From contig NZ_JQNR01000005.1 of NCBI RefSeq assembly GCF_000745345.1, positions 930,001-994,000 on the forward strand: a stretch of DNA of 64,000 bases. Reading direction: 5' to 3'. The notes beneath the pieces are model-generated. The model was not told the DNA's origin. It made no database searches and was given only the letters and a program-made list of their open reading frames with translations. Shown one piece after another: positions 8,968-17,727 of the stretch. This DNA is from Actinacidiphila yeochonensis CN732 (GTDB lineage: Bacteria; Actinomycetota; Actinomycetes; Streptomycetales; Streptomycetaceae). Numbering within the stretch: the stretch's first letter is position 1; the number at the start of each line of letters is the position of its first letter. Both the position numbers and the translations under genes were made by a program.

Positions 8968-9054
8968 GGTAGCGTGTCCGAGCGGCCTAAGGAGCACGCC
9001 TCGAAAGCGTGTGAGGGGGCAACTCCTCCGTGGGTTCAAATCCCACCGCTACCG
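8968..9054 (+). tRNA. tRNA-Ser (anticodon CGA)
   Basis: 87-nt class II tRNA. The acceptor stem GGTAGCG pairs with CGCTACC (9047-9053), and G9054 is the discriminator. The anticodon loop CTCGAAA gives CGA, reading UCG. A long variable arm (about GTGAGGGGGCAACTCCTC) and the T loop GGTTCAAATCC are present. CCA is not encoded. Confidence 0.95.
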
Positions 9055-9066
9055 CTCTGAGCAGTA

Positions 9067-9106
9067 CGGACGCCGGTTCCCTCCACCAGGAGGGGGCCGG
9101 CGTCCG
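9067..9106 (+). terminator. Terminator of tRNA-Ser(CGA)
   Basis: Perfect 10-bp outer stem (9067-9076 with 9097-9106) with an additional inner CTCC/GGAG pairing, followed by CATTTCC. It lies 13 bases after the tRNA. Confidence 0.75.
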
Positions 9107-9169
9107 CATTTCCGCCGACGGGCGGTTCACAGGGGGAGGCCGCGCCGCGCGCCGGCCGGGGGAGGGACC

Positions 9170-9721
9170 TTGTCCGAGACCGGGCTCACGGCGGACGCCG
9201 CCGTCGAACACTTCCGCCGGCTGTTCGAGGCCCGCACCGAGGGCAGGCCGTACACCGTCGAGCGCGTCGAGGACGGGTTGCTCCTCCGGCTCGACGTCCA
9301 GGACCTGGCCTGGCGAACGTTCCTGCACGCGCAGGGCATCTCCACCGACTACCGGATCATGCTCCGATTCGACACGGCGAACCGCACGTACACGCGCGAG
9401 CAGCAGATCCACGACATGAGGTGGCGGGCCGGCGCCGGCGCGGGAGGGGTCGGCGCGGAATTCGTCCAGCGGACCGCGCGGGGCACCTTCGTGACCAAGG
9501 AGTACCGCCGTTACACCGCCGTGGGGCCGGGCGGCACGGGGACGGTGGAGTACCGCTTCGACAGCACAGAGATGACGGCGCTGGTCGCCGAGGTCATGGA
9601 CGGCACCGGGTGGACCCGCAAGACCGACCCGGGCACCCGCCTGGGGCTCGTCATCGCCGGCTCGGTACTCGGCGGGATCGTCCTCGCGGGGCTCGTCGTC
9701 CTGGCCGTCCTGCTGCTCTGA
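9170..9721 (+). CDS. Hypothetical protein with C-terminal membrane anchor
   Basis: The best start is the TTG at 9170, preceded by an ideal GGAGGGA 2-8 bases upstream; earlier codons in this frame run through the tRNA terminator. The 183-aa protein (MSETGLTADAAVEHFRRLFE) has a soluble N-terminal domain of about 150 residues with a beta-rich pattern and a single C-terminal transmembrane segment (LGLVIAGSVLGGIVLAGLVVLAVLLL), as in tail-anchored proteins. I do not recognise the family. The use of TTG is less common but well supported by the site. Confidence 0.75.
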   Translation: MSETGLTADAAVEHFRRLFEARTEGRPYTVERVEDGLLLRLDVQDLAWRTFLHAQGISTDYRIMLRFDTANRTYTREQQIHDMRWRAGAGAGGVGAEFVQRTARGTFVTKEYRRYTAVGPGGTGTVEYRFDSTEMTALVAEVMDGTGWTRKTDPGTRLGLVIAGSVLGGIVLAGLVVLAVLLL

Positions 9722-9940
9722 ACCACGCATGACGGTCTGACAGCCCGGGTACCGGACAGCCCGGCGCCCGGCACCACCCGGCGCCATGGCCGGCTGTCGC
9801 CCCAACCGGCAGGCGTTCATCGCATGAGCGGATAACCACGTGAGAGTGTGGTCATCTCGGTGCACCGTACGGCGTAATAGACTCCGGCGGTTGCGCACCT
9901 GCGACCGCTCGTGCCGCGCGCGGTGGGGAGGAGAAGGGGC

Positions 9941-10105
9941 ATGGCGCAGGCAAGGAAGATCGTCACCTGGGTGGTGCTGGCCTTCGTCCTCTACACGATC
10001 ATCGACCAGCCCGCCCGGGCCGCCGACCTCGTCCAGGTAGGGTTCGTGGGGATTTCCAACGGTGCCAAGAGCATCGGGCAGTTCATGCACGACCTGGCCG
10101 ACTGA
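9941..10105 (+). CDS. Small single-pass membrane protein (54 aa)
   Basis: ATG at 9941 with GGAGGAGAAGG upstream. The product MAQARKIVTWVVLAFVLYTI... has one hydrophobic segment near residues 7-20 and a short amphipathic tail. It could be a membrane anchor or a weak signal peptide (QPARAADL). It sits 23 bases before the Dabb gene and probably shares its transcript. The function is unknown. Confidence 0.75.
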   Translation: MAQARKIVTWVVLAFVLYTIIDQPARAADLVQVGFVGISNGAKSIGQFMHDLAD

Positions 10106-10128
10106 CGGCCTGCCCGCGAGGAGTGGTG

Positions 10129-10422
10129 ATGATCCGTCATCTGGTGTTGTTCAAGCTGAACGAGGGCGTGGACCGCGCCGAGGAGCGCGTGGTGCGCGGC
10201 GCCCGCGCCTTCGCCGAGCTCGGCGGCCAGGTGCCCGACGTGGCCTCCTGGGAGTGCGGGTGGAACATCTCCGACCGCGCCATCGCCTACGACTTCGCGA
10301 TCAACTCCGCCGCCGAGGACGCCGACGCCCTCCAGCGGTACCTGGACCACCCGGCCCACCAGGCGGCCGTGGCGCAGTGGCGGGAGTTCGCCACCTGGGT
10401 GGTGGCGGACTACCAGTTCTGA
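10129..10422 (+). CDS. Dabb-family (stress-responsive A/B barrel) protein
   Basis: The 97-aa protein begins MIRHLVLFKLNEGV and has the dimeric alpha-beta barrel pattern with a conserved His and the HPAHQAAVAQWREF segment near residues 78-91. The ATG at 10129 has GAGGA 6 bases upstream; two in-frame GTG codons precede it. Dabb proteins are often linked to stress responses or act as small cyclases/decarboxylases, but no substrate can be inferred. It is followed by a strong hairpin. Confidence 0.88.
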   Translation: MIRHLVLFKLNEGVDRAEERVVRGARAFAELGGQVPDVASWECGWNISDRAIAYDFAINSAAEDADALQRYLDHPAHQAAVAQWREFATWVVADYQF

Positions 10423-10484
10423 CCCGGACGACGGCCCCGCGTTCACCCGCCCGGCCGCGCACGTCCGTCCGATTCACCCCGCGA

Positions 10485-10515
10485 GCCCCCCGCGCCGCCT
10501 GTCGGCACGGGGGGC
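10485..10515 (+). terminator. Terminator after the Dabb gene
   Basis: 8-bp perfect G/C stem (10485-10492 with 10508-10515), extended by a G-T pair and followed by TTCGT. Confidence 0.6.
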
Positions 10516-10653
10516 TTCGTCGTGTCGTTCACCCCTGCCCGTTCGTACAACACGGCAATATGCGGTGCTTGCACAAGGCGCACATGAATTGTGATGCTAT
10601 GACCGCTTTTGACGGACAGGGCAAGTGCTGGAGTGGACCGATAGGGAGTGGGT

Positions 10654-11886
10654 GTGCCGGTGTCGGCCCGTACAGCGTCAGCGTCGCCGTCCGCACCAGA
10701 CCCGGCCGCCCCACCCACGCCCGGCCCAACCGCCCTGCCCGCGCCGGACTCACCCGCCCCGTCGACGCGGGGGGCATGGCGCCCGGCCGGCCCCGTTCCC
10801 GACCGTACGGACGCCTCCCGGGCGGTGCCCGGGCCCGTACCCGCCCCGGACCCCGGCGGCGCCTTCGACGGCGCTTCCAGCGGCTCTGAGGGCCCCGCCC
10901 CGGCGGACGCCGACGGAGGGACAGACGGCGGCGCGGACGGCGGAGGGACGGACGGCGGCGCCGAGGACGGACCGGGCACCGAGGACGTGCTCGTGGCGGA
11001 GGAGTTCCGCGCCGAGGACGCGTTCGAGGAGGCCGAGCCGGCGCCCGGCACCGAGGTCCGGCGCCCCTTCCCGCCCCCGCCCGGCACGCCGCACCCCCGT
11101 GGCCGCGCCAAGGCGCCGAACAGCAACGCGGCCGACGCCCGGGCCCTCACCCAGGTGCTCTTCGAGCAGCTCGCCGTCCTGGAGCCGGGCGGCGCGGAGC
11201 ACACCCGGGTGCGCGCCGCGCTGATCGAGGTCAACCTGCCGCTGGTCCGGTACGCCGCCGCCCGCTTCCGCAGCCGCAACGAGCCGATGGAGGACGTGGT
11301 CCAGGTCGGCACCATCGGTCTGATCAACGCCATCGACCGGTTCGACCCGGACCGGGGCGTCCAGTTCCCCACCTTCGCCATGCCCACCGTCGTCGGCGAG
11401 ATCAAGCGCTACTTCCGGGACAACGTCCGCACCGTCCATGTACCGCGGCGGCTGCACGAGCTGTGGGTCCAGGTCAGCGGTGCCATCGAGGATCTGACCG
11501 TGCTCAACGGCCGCTCCCCGACCACGGCCGAGATCGCCGAGCGGCTGCGGCTGTCCGAGGAGGAGGTGCTGGCCTGCCTGGAGGCCGGCCGCGCCTACCA
11601 CGCGACCTCCCTGGAAGCCGCCCAGGAGGGCGACGGCGCCCCCGGGCTGCTGGACCGGCTCGGGTACGAGGACCCGGCCCTCAGCGGCGTCGAGCACCGC
11701 GACCTCGTCCGGCACCTGCTGGTGCAACTCCCCGAACGGGAGCGGCGCATCCTGCTGCTGCGCTACTTCGGCAACCTGACGCAGTCCCAGATCAGCGCGG
11801 AACTCGGCGTCTCCCAGATGCACGTGAGCCGGCTGCTGTCGCGCAGCTTCGCCCGCCTGAGGTCCGCAAACCAGATCGACGTGTAG
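10654..11886 (+). CDS. sigF: RNA polymerase sigma factor of the SigB/SigF family
   Basis: Directs RNA polymerase to stress and sporulation promoters. Regions are clear: sigma-70 region 2 ([39 protein letters not shown]), region 3 ([11 protein letters not shown] to [13 protein letters not shown]) and region 4 ([41 protein letters not shown]). A Pro/Ala/Gly-rich N-terminal extension of about 150 residues is unusual for the family. The start is uncertain: GTG at 10654 suits the GGGAG at 10644-10648, and GTG at 10648 is the alternative. The call as SigF rests on the adjacent SigN-like paralogue, an order known from Streptomyces coelicolor. No anti-sigma gene is adjacent. I looked for a WhiG-type promoter and did not find a convincing one. 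Confidence 0.9.
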   Translation: MPVSARTASASPSAPDPAAPPTPGPTALPAPDSPAPSTRGAWRPAGPVPDRTDASRAVPGPVPAPDPGGAFDGASSGSEGPAPADADGGTDGGADGGGTDGGAEDGPGTEDVLVAEEFRAEDAFEEAEPAPGTEVRRPFPPPPGTPHPRGRAKAPNSNAADARALTQVLFEQLAVLEPGGAEHTRVRAALIEVNLPLVRYAAARFRSRNEPMEDVVQVGTIGLINAIDRFDPDRGVQFPTFAMPTVVGEIKRYFRDNVRTVHVPRRLHELWVQVSGAIEDLTVLNGRSPTTAEIAERLRLSEEEVLACLEAGRAYHATSLEAAQEGDGAPGLLDRLGYEDPALSGVEHRDLVRHLLVQLPERERRILLLRYFGNLTQSQISAELGVSQMHVSRLLSRSFARLRSANQIDV

Positions 11887-12053
11887 CCCCGGGGAATGAG
11901 GCGTCCTGCGAAGATAAGTCGACTTGGCACTACAGCGTGTTGCCGACATGTGACATTCTGCGGGGAGCGCGTTTGTGACGGCCGGACCTCCGGTATGCCA
12001 GAGGAGGAACAACCGTCGCTCGCAACGCCCTTCCGCGACCTCAAGGGGGTGGC

Positions 12054-13037
12054 ATGTCCGTACAGGTGGGCAGTCCCAAGGTGCTCCGTACCGCGGCAAC
12101 CGACCCGGCCGTCGACCCTGTCGACGTCCTCGACCCCGTCCGCGGCGGCCCCGCCGACAGGGCCGACAGCGCCGACAGTGCCGCCGCCGGTGTCGACGTG
12201 CTCGACGCGGCCCCGTCCGGGGCGCCGCGCGGCGCCCTCACCGACGGCCCGCCCGGCGTCGCGCCGTCCCAGGCCATCGACACCCGCACCCTGTCCCGCT
12301 CGCTCTTCCTGCGACTCGCGGAGCTGCGCGCCGACAGCCCGGAGCGGGCGTACGTGCGGGACACCCTGATCGAGCTGAACCTCCCGCTGGTCCGGTACGC
12401 GGCCGCGCGCTTCCGCAGCCGCAACGAGCCGATGGAGGACATCGTCCAGGTCGGCACCATCGGCCTGATCAAGGCGATCGACCGGTTCGACTGCGAGCGG
12501 GGTGTGGAGTTCCCCACCTTCGCGATGCCCACGATCGTCGGCGAGGTCAAGCGGTTCTTCCGCGACACCTCCTGGTCGGTGCGGGTGCCGCGGCGCCTCC
12601 AGGAGCTGCGGCTGGCCCTGACCAAGGCGAGCGACGAGCTCTCGCAGCGGCTGGACCGCTCGCCCACGGTCGCCGAACTGGCCGGCTGCCTCGGCGTCTC
12701 CGAGGAGGACGTGGTCGACGGACTCGCCGTCGGCAACGCCTACACCGCCAGTTCGCTGGACTCCCCGCCCCCGGAGGACGACGGCGGCGAGGGCACGCTG
12801 GCCGACCGGCTCGGCTACGAGGACTCCGCCCTGGAGGGCGTCGAGTACCGCGAGTCGCTGAAGCCGCTGCTGGCCCAGCTGCCGCCGCGCGAACGGCAGA
12901 TCATCATGCTGCGGTTCTTCGCGAACATGACGCAGTCGCAGATCGGCGAGGAGGTCGGCATCTCGCAGATGCACGTCTCCCGGCTGCTGACGCGGACCCT
13001 GGCCCAGCTGCGCGAGGGCCTGACCGCGGAGGCGTGA
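12054..13037 (+). CDS. sigN: RNA polymerase sigma factor of the SigB family, SigN-like
   Basis: The 327-aa protein is a close paralogue of the preceding sigma factor: region 2 is nearly identical ([20 protein letters not shown]) and region 4 ends [19 protein letters not shown]. Its N-terminal extension is shorter (~75 residues). The ATG at 12054 follows AAGGGGG. The 167-base spacer after sigF contains lower-GC DNA around 11905-11965, suggesting its own promoter. In S. coelicolor sigN follows sigF and acts in differentiation; assignment here is by order and family, since both are too similar to separate by motif alone. Confidence 0.88.
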   Translation: MSVQVGSPKVLRTAATDPAVDPVDVLDPVRGGPADRADSADSAAAGVDVLDAAPSGAPRGALTDGPPGVAPSQAIDTRTLSRSLFLRLAELRADSPERAYVRDTLIELNLPLVRYAAARFRSRNEPMEDIVQVGTIGLIKAIDRFDCERGVEFPTFAMPTIVGEVKRFFRDTSWSVRVPRRLQELRLALTKASDELSQRLDRSPTVAELAGCLGVSEEDVVDGLAVGNAYTASSLDSPPPEDDGGEGTLADRLGYEDSALEGVEYRESLKPLLAQLPPRERQIIMLRFFANMTQSQIGEEVGISQMHVSRLLTRTLAQLREGLTAEA

Positions 13038-13142
13038 GGAGGAGGCGGAGTGGTCGCGGGGCCGCGGCCCCGCGGCGGGCTGCCCGGTACGTCCGGGGCT
13101 GCCGCGCCCCGCCCGCCGGCAGGCGGCCCGCCGTCCGCGGGC

Positions 13143-13349
13143 TCACTTCATGGCGAGCGCGACCACTCCGACGACGACCACCACGGCGACGACGATGCCG
13201 ATGACCAGACCGGCCCGGCTGCGGGTCTGCTCCCGCTGCGCCTGCTGGGCCTGTGCCGGCGGCGGCTGCTCGTCGACGAAGGCCCGGAACATCTGGGTGC
13301 TGCCGGCCGGGTCGTAGTTGTTGTCAGGGTTGGGCGAGGTGTTCGACAT
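13143..13349 (-). CDS. Small tail-anchored membrane protein (68 aa)
   Basis: The start is the ATG at 13349 (MSNTSPNPDNNYDPAGSTQMFRAF), with TAGGGT 8 bases upstream on the same strand, so it is probably leaderless; the longer frame is not used. The N-terminal 45 residues are hydrophilic with PPPAQAQQAQ, followed by one membrane segment (GLVIGIVVAVVVVVGVVALAMK) at the very C-terminus. The function is unknown. Confidence 0.78.
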   Translation of the reverse strand: MSNTSPNPDNNYDPAGSTQMFRAFVDEQPPPAQAQQAQREQTRSRAGLVIGIVVAVVVVVGVVALAMK

Positions 13350-13408
13350 GGCGCCTGACCCTAGCGTGTCGGCGGAATACCCCGCACCCCCCACCGGTTG
13401 CGTCAGTT

Positions 13409-14347
13409 ATGGCACGCATCGGCAGATCAGAACTGGACGTCTTCCCGCTCGCCCTCGGCGGCAACGTCTTCGGCTGGACCGCGGACGAGGCGCAGTCCTT
13501 CGCCGTCCTCGACGCGTACACCGCCGCCGGCGGCGACTTCGTGGACACCGCTGACGTGTACTCGGCCTGGGTGCCGGGGAACTCCGGCGGCGAGTCGGAG
13601 ACCGTCATCGGCAGGTGGCTGGCCCGGCGCGGCCGGCGCGACGACGTGGTGGTGGCCACCAAGGTCGGCGCGCACGCCGAGGCCAAGGGCCTGCGTCCGG
13701 AGACCATCCGCAAGGGCGTCGAGGCGTCCCTGCGCCGGCTGGGCACCGAGCACATCGACGTCTACTACACCCACTTCGACGACACGTCCGTGCCGGTCGA
13801 GGAGATCGTGACCACCCTCGACGCCCTGGTCAAGGAGGGCAAGGTCCGGGTGCTGGGCGCCTCCAACCTCTCCGCCGAGCGGCTGGCCGCCTCGCTGGAC
13901 TTCGCCGAGCGCGAGGGCCTGGCCCGCTACGAGATCCTCCAGCCGGAGTACAACCTGGTGGCGCGCGACTCCTACGAGGGCCCGCTGGCCGATCTGGTCG
14001 CCGAGCGCGGCCTGTCCGCCGCGCCGTACTACGGCCTGGCCTCCGGCTTCCTCACCGGCAAGTACCGGCCGGGCGCCGCCCCGGTGGACAGCGCCCGCGC
14101 CGGACGCGCTGCCGGGTACCTGGCGGAGCCGCGCGGCGTGAAGGTGCTGGAGGCGCTCGACGAGGTGGCCGCGGCGCACCGGGCCGAGGTGGCCACGGTG
14201 GCACTGGCCTGGCTGGCCGCGCAGCCCACCGTCGTCGCGCCGATCGCCAGCGCCCGCACGCCCGAGCACGTCCCCGCGCTCACGGCGGTCGCCGACCTCA
14301 AGCTCACCGCCGACGAGGTGGCCGCGCTCACCGCCGCCTCGGTCTGA
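13409..14347 (+). CDS. Aldo/keto reductase family oxidoreductase
   Basis: NADPH-dependent reduction of an unidentified carbonyl, cytoplasmic. The 312-aa TIM barrel starts MARIGRSELDVFPLALGGNV. It shows the catalytic Asp and Tyr in FVDTADVYS (about residues 42-50), Lys in VVVATKVG (about 80-87), the strand IDVYYTHFDD, and the C-terminal cofactor-binding TPEHV motif near 293. The ATG at 13409 has no ribosome binding site and lies only 59 bases from the divergent start at 13349, so it is probably leaderless or has a very short leader. A hairpin follows the stop. Confidence 0.93.
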   Translation: MARIGRSELDVFPLALGGNVFGWTADEAQSFAVLDAYTAAGGDFVDTADVYSAWVPGNSGGESETVIGRWLARRGRRDDVVVATKVGAHAEAKGLRPETIRKGVEASLRRLGTEHIDVYYTHFDDTSVPVEEIVTTLDALVKEGKVRVLGASNLSAERLAASLDFAEREGLARYEILQPEYNLVARDSYEGPLADLVAERGLSAAPYYGLASGFLTGKYRPGAAPVDSARAGRAAGYLAEPRGVKVLEALDEVAAAHRAEVATVALAWLAAQPTVVAPIASARTPEHVPALTAVADLKLTADEVAALTAASV

Positions 14348-14379
14348 GGCGCGCCTCCTCGGTCCGGCTCGCCGCCCCC

Positions 14380-14412
14380 GGCCCCGCCCCCGCACCTGCC
14401 GCGGGCGGGGCC
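14380..14412 (+). terminator. Terminator after the aldo/keto reductase gene
   Basis: Perfect 10-bp G/C stem (14380-14389 with 14403-14412), 33 bases past the stop. Confidence 0.65.
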
Positions 14413-14446
14413 GCAGGCGCGGTCCGGGTGCTGTCCCGGTCGTGAC

Positions 14447-14491
14447 GTGCCAGGAGGTACCGGCCCGGACCGTTCCGGTACCTTCTGGCAC
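14447..14491. other. 17-bp stem hairpin in a gene-free interval
   Basis: Arms 14447-14463 and 14475-14491 pair over 17 bp with one G-T pair, loop of 11. It lies 35 bases after a separate terminator hairpin, in a 480-base gap (14348-14829) with no supported gene. It could be a second terminator or part of a small transcript. Confidence 0.5.
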
Positions 14492-14829
14492 TTGCGGTGG
14501 GGCGGACCCCGTCCGTATCGTTGCTTTAGGCAACCATGAGGGCGGGACGTCCGCCCCGACGACAGCCACCCGGGACGGCTCGCACCGCCCAGGGTCACCC
14601 GGTCGTACGGCCCGCGCCCGCAGCGGAGAGGTCCGGGACGACGGCTCGGGGTACGGGTCCCGGTGACGGCCGGAGCAGGGGACGGCCGAGGCCGACGCCG
14701 GGACCCCCAACACGGACCCGCACCGCTTCGGCGGGGGCGGGGACGACGGCCGGGTCGGCGCAGGACCAGCGGCCGGGACGGCCACGCGGCCACCGGCCGG
14801 GAGCGGAGGCCGGCGCTAGGGTTTCCGGT

Positions 14830-15291
14830 ATGGCTCCCAACATCGCCACCAACACCACCGTGGACCTCGACGGACTGCTGGAGTTCGTCCGGCCCCGGCA
14901 CCGCGCGATCCTGCTCACCACGCGCGCCGACGGCCGCCCGCAGGGGTCGCCGCTCACCTGCGGCGTCGACGACTCGGGCCGGATCGTCGTGTCCACCTAC
15001 CCCGAACGGGCCAAGACCCGCAACGCGCGCCGCGACGAGCGCGTCAGCCTCATCGTGCTCTCGGACGACTGGAACGGGCCCTGGGTCCAGGTCGACGGCA
15101 CCGCCGAGGTGCTGGACGTGCCGGAGTCGGTGGAGCCGCTCGTCGAGTACTTCCGGAACATCTCCGGCGAGCACCCGGACTGGGCCGAGTACCGCGAGGC
15201 GATGGTCCGCCAGGGCAAGTCGCTGATCCGGGTGACGCCGGAGCGGTGGAGCCCGGTGGCGACCGGCGGCTTCCCGGCCCGCCTGGCCTGA
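14830..15291 (+). CDS. PPOX-class F420- or FMN-dependent oxidoreductase
   Basis: The 153-aa split-barrel flavoprotein starts MAPNIATNTTVDLDGLLEFV at the ATG at 14830; TAGGGT 7 bases upstream indicates a leaderless mRNA. The family pattern is clear: FVRPRHRAILLTTRADGRPQGSPLTCGVDD, then VVSTYPERAKTRNARRDERVSLIVLSDDW. Actinobacterial members of this subgroup commonly use F420, but the cofactor cannot be settled from the sequence. It converges with the GT39 gene across a strong terminator. Confidence 0.9.
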   Translation: MAPNIATNTTVDLDGLLEFVRPRHRAILLTTRADGRPQGSPLTCGVDDSGRIVVSTYPERAKTRNARRDERVSLIVLSDDWNGPWVQVDGTAEVLDVPESVEPLVEYFRNISGEHPDWAEYREAMVRQGKSLIRVTPERWSPVATGGFPARLA

Positions 15292-15331
15292 CGCGGCGCC
15301 GACGGGCCCCGCGGCCCCGCGAGCCGCGCAC

Positions 15332-15373
15332 CGGGGGCGGTCGGACGGAGGGCTCTCCGTCCGACCGCCCCCG
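15332..15373. terminator. Bidirectional terminator between two convergent genes
   Basis: Perfect 18-bp stem (15332-15349 with 15356-15373), 6-base loop, between the stops at 15291 and 15399. Confidence 0.85.
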
Positions 15374-15398
15374 TTCCCGTCCGGCGCCGCGGGTCAGT

Positions 15399-17727
15399 TC
15401 ACTTCGGGTCGGTCAGGTCGTACACGGTGGTGCCGCCGACCGTCTTCGCCGTGTAGTGCGCCTCGACCCAGGACTGGATCTGCGAGGCCGTACCCGAACC
15501 GCCCTGGCCGCCCTGGCCGCCCTGGCCGCCGCCGAACCCGCCACCGAAGCCACCGCCGCCGATCAGGTAGTGGATGCGGCCGGCGGCGACGTACTTCTCG
15601 AACTGGGCCAGCGTCGGCGAGGGGTCGGTGCCGTTGAAGCCGCCGATCGCCATCACCGGCTTCCGCGTGGACAGCTGGTAGCTCGCCTGGTTCTGGGAGC
15701 CGACCGCGGCGGCGACCCAGGTGTAGCGGTCGGCGTCCGCCAGCAGCAGTTTCTTCATGGCAGCGGACACCTCGGTGCCGTTGAGCAGGCCGTTCATGCC
15801 GCCACCTGCCGTGCCGCCGGGGCGCCGCCGCCCTCCGCACCGAACGGACCGCCGGCCGTACCCGACCCCGTCCCGCCGTTCTGCGTACCCTGACCACCCG
15901 GGAAGCCCTGCCCGCCCGGGAAGCCCGGGAAGCCCTGGCCGTTCTGCGCACCCTGGCCGCCGGGGCCCCGAACTGGCCCTGGCCCTGGCCAGTGGAGCCG
16001 CCGGTGGAGTTCGGGCCGCCCGCGCCGCCGGGCATCCCGCCGGCCGGCGCCCCCGTGCCGCCACGCATGCCGCCCTGACCGCCGCCGGGGAAACCGCCTC
16101 CGCCGCCCGGACCACCCATGGCGCCCTGCACCGCGGGGCCGGCGGTGATGATCGAGCCCTCGTGGCCGACCGACACGGTTTCGAGGGTGTAGGCCGCCGG
16201 CCCGCCCAGCATCGCGACCACCCCGGCCGCCGCGGCAACGGCCGACAACCGCCCCCGGGCCCGCGCGCCGGCCGTCGCCGGCAGGGTGCCGGCCAGCACC
16301 GCGAGCGCGGCCAGCAGCCCCGCGGCCACCACCACGTACCGCAGCCACGGGTGCCATCCGGCGGACCGGCCCAGCAGTTCGGCCGCCCACACCCCGGTAC
16401 CCAGCACGACGGCGGCCAGCACCACGGCGGCGGGCAGCCGGTCCCGGCGCCGCCACAGCAGGGCGCCGCCCATACCGGTCAGCGCCGCGATGTAGGGCGC
16501 CAGGGCGATGTTGTAGTACTGGTGGAAGATCCCCGACATGAAGCTGAAGGTCACGAAGGTGGCGAGCAGCGCCCCGCCCCAGACCAGGAACGCCGCCCGG
16601 CGCTCCCCGGTGCGCGGCTCCCGCCGGGTGATCCACAGCCCCGCCACGAGCAGGGCGAACGCGGCCGGCAGCAGCCAGGCGATCTGCCCGCCCATGTCCG
16701 TGCCGAACAGTCGGCCGATGCCGGTCCGGCCCCACATACCGCCACCGGCACCGCCCGGGCCGCCCGCTCCGCCGCCGCCGACGCTGCCGGTCTCGTTCCC
16801 GGTGATCCGGCCGAAGCCGTTGTAGCCGAAGGTCAGCGAGAGGAAGTCGTTGTCCTGCGAACCGCCGATGTACGGCCGGGAGGACGCCGGCCACAGCTCG
16901 ACGATCGCCACCCACCAGCCGCCCGCCAGCACCATCGCACCGCCCGCGGCCAGCAGTTGCAGCAGGCGGCGGCGCGGCGCGGTCGGCGCGCACACGGCGT
17001 ACACGACGGCCAGCGGCGGCAGGATCAGCCACGCCTGGAGCGTCTTGGTGAGGAACGCCAGCCCGAAGACCGCGCCCGCCGCGAGCAGCCAGCGCAGCCG
17101 GGCGTCCTCCAGTGCCCGCAGCACGAAGTAGAGAGCCGCGACCATGAGCAGCGCCAGCAGCGCGTCGGGGTTGTTGAAGCGGAACATCAGCGTCGCGACC
17201 GGGGTGAGCGCCAGCACCACCGCCGCGGTCAACCCCGCGCCGGGCCCGAACCGGCGCCGTACCGCCGCGTACAGCAGCCCCACCGTCGCGGCGCCCATGA
17301 GCGCCTCGGGCACCAGGATCTGCCAGGAGCCGAGGCCGAACAGCCGCACCGACAGCGCCATCGGCCACAGCGCGGCCGGCGGCTTGTCCACGGTGATCGA
17401 GTTGGCGGCGTCGGAGGAGCCGAAGAAGAACGCCTTCCAGCTCTGGCTGCCCGCCTGGACCGCCGCCGAGTAGAAGGAGTTGGCGTAGCCGGACGCCCCG
17501 AGGTCGTACAGGTACAGCACCAGGGCGGCGACGAGCACCGCCAGCAGCGCGGGCCGGGCCCAGGCCGGGTCCTCCTCGTGGCCCCGCCACAGCCGTCGCG
17601 GCAGCCCCGCCGCGGTACGGCGCAGGGTCGTCGCGGTACGGCGCAGGGTCGTCGCGGCGGACGCGGCCGGTCCGGCGGACGGGGCCGGTGGCAGGCCGGA
17701 CGGCAGCAGGTGGCTGGGTGTGCTCAT
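15399..17727 (-). pseudogene. GT39-family membrane glycosyltransferase, two frameshifts
   Basis: ArnT/PMT-type polytopic transferase that moves a sugar from a polyprenyl-phosphate donor outside the membrane. From the ATG at 17727 the frame has the conserved first-loop motif DKPPAALWP (about residue 116) and about ten membrane segments. It then enters a Gly/Pro-rich linker and loses frame twice, near 15960-15965 and 15817-15822. Both sites are GCCGCCGGGGC; adding one base to each restores a 776-aa protein with the family tail LLNGTEVSAAMKKLLLADAD and YVAAGRIHYLIGGGG. I infer sequencing error. The ATG overlaps the stop of the upstream GT2-GtrA gene (ATGA), so the two are translationally coupled. 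Confidence 0.88.

Noticed and set aside
10540-10653. WhiG-dependent promoter upstream of sigF
   Set aside because: No TAAA-N15-GCCGATAA-like pair found; the TTGCAC at 10569 has no well-spaced -10 box.
15810-15966. Programmed ribosomal frameshifting in GT39
   Set aside because: No slippery heptamer, and the same kind of one-base loss occurs in four unrelated genes, which fits sequencing error better.
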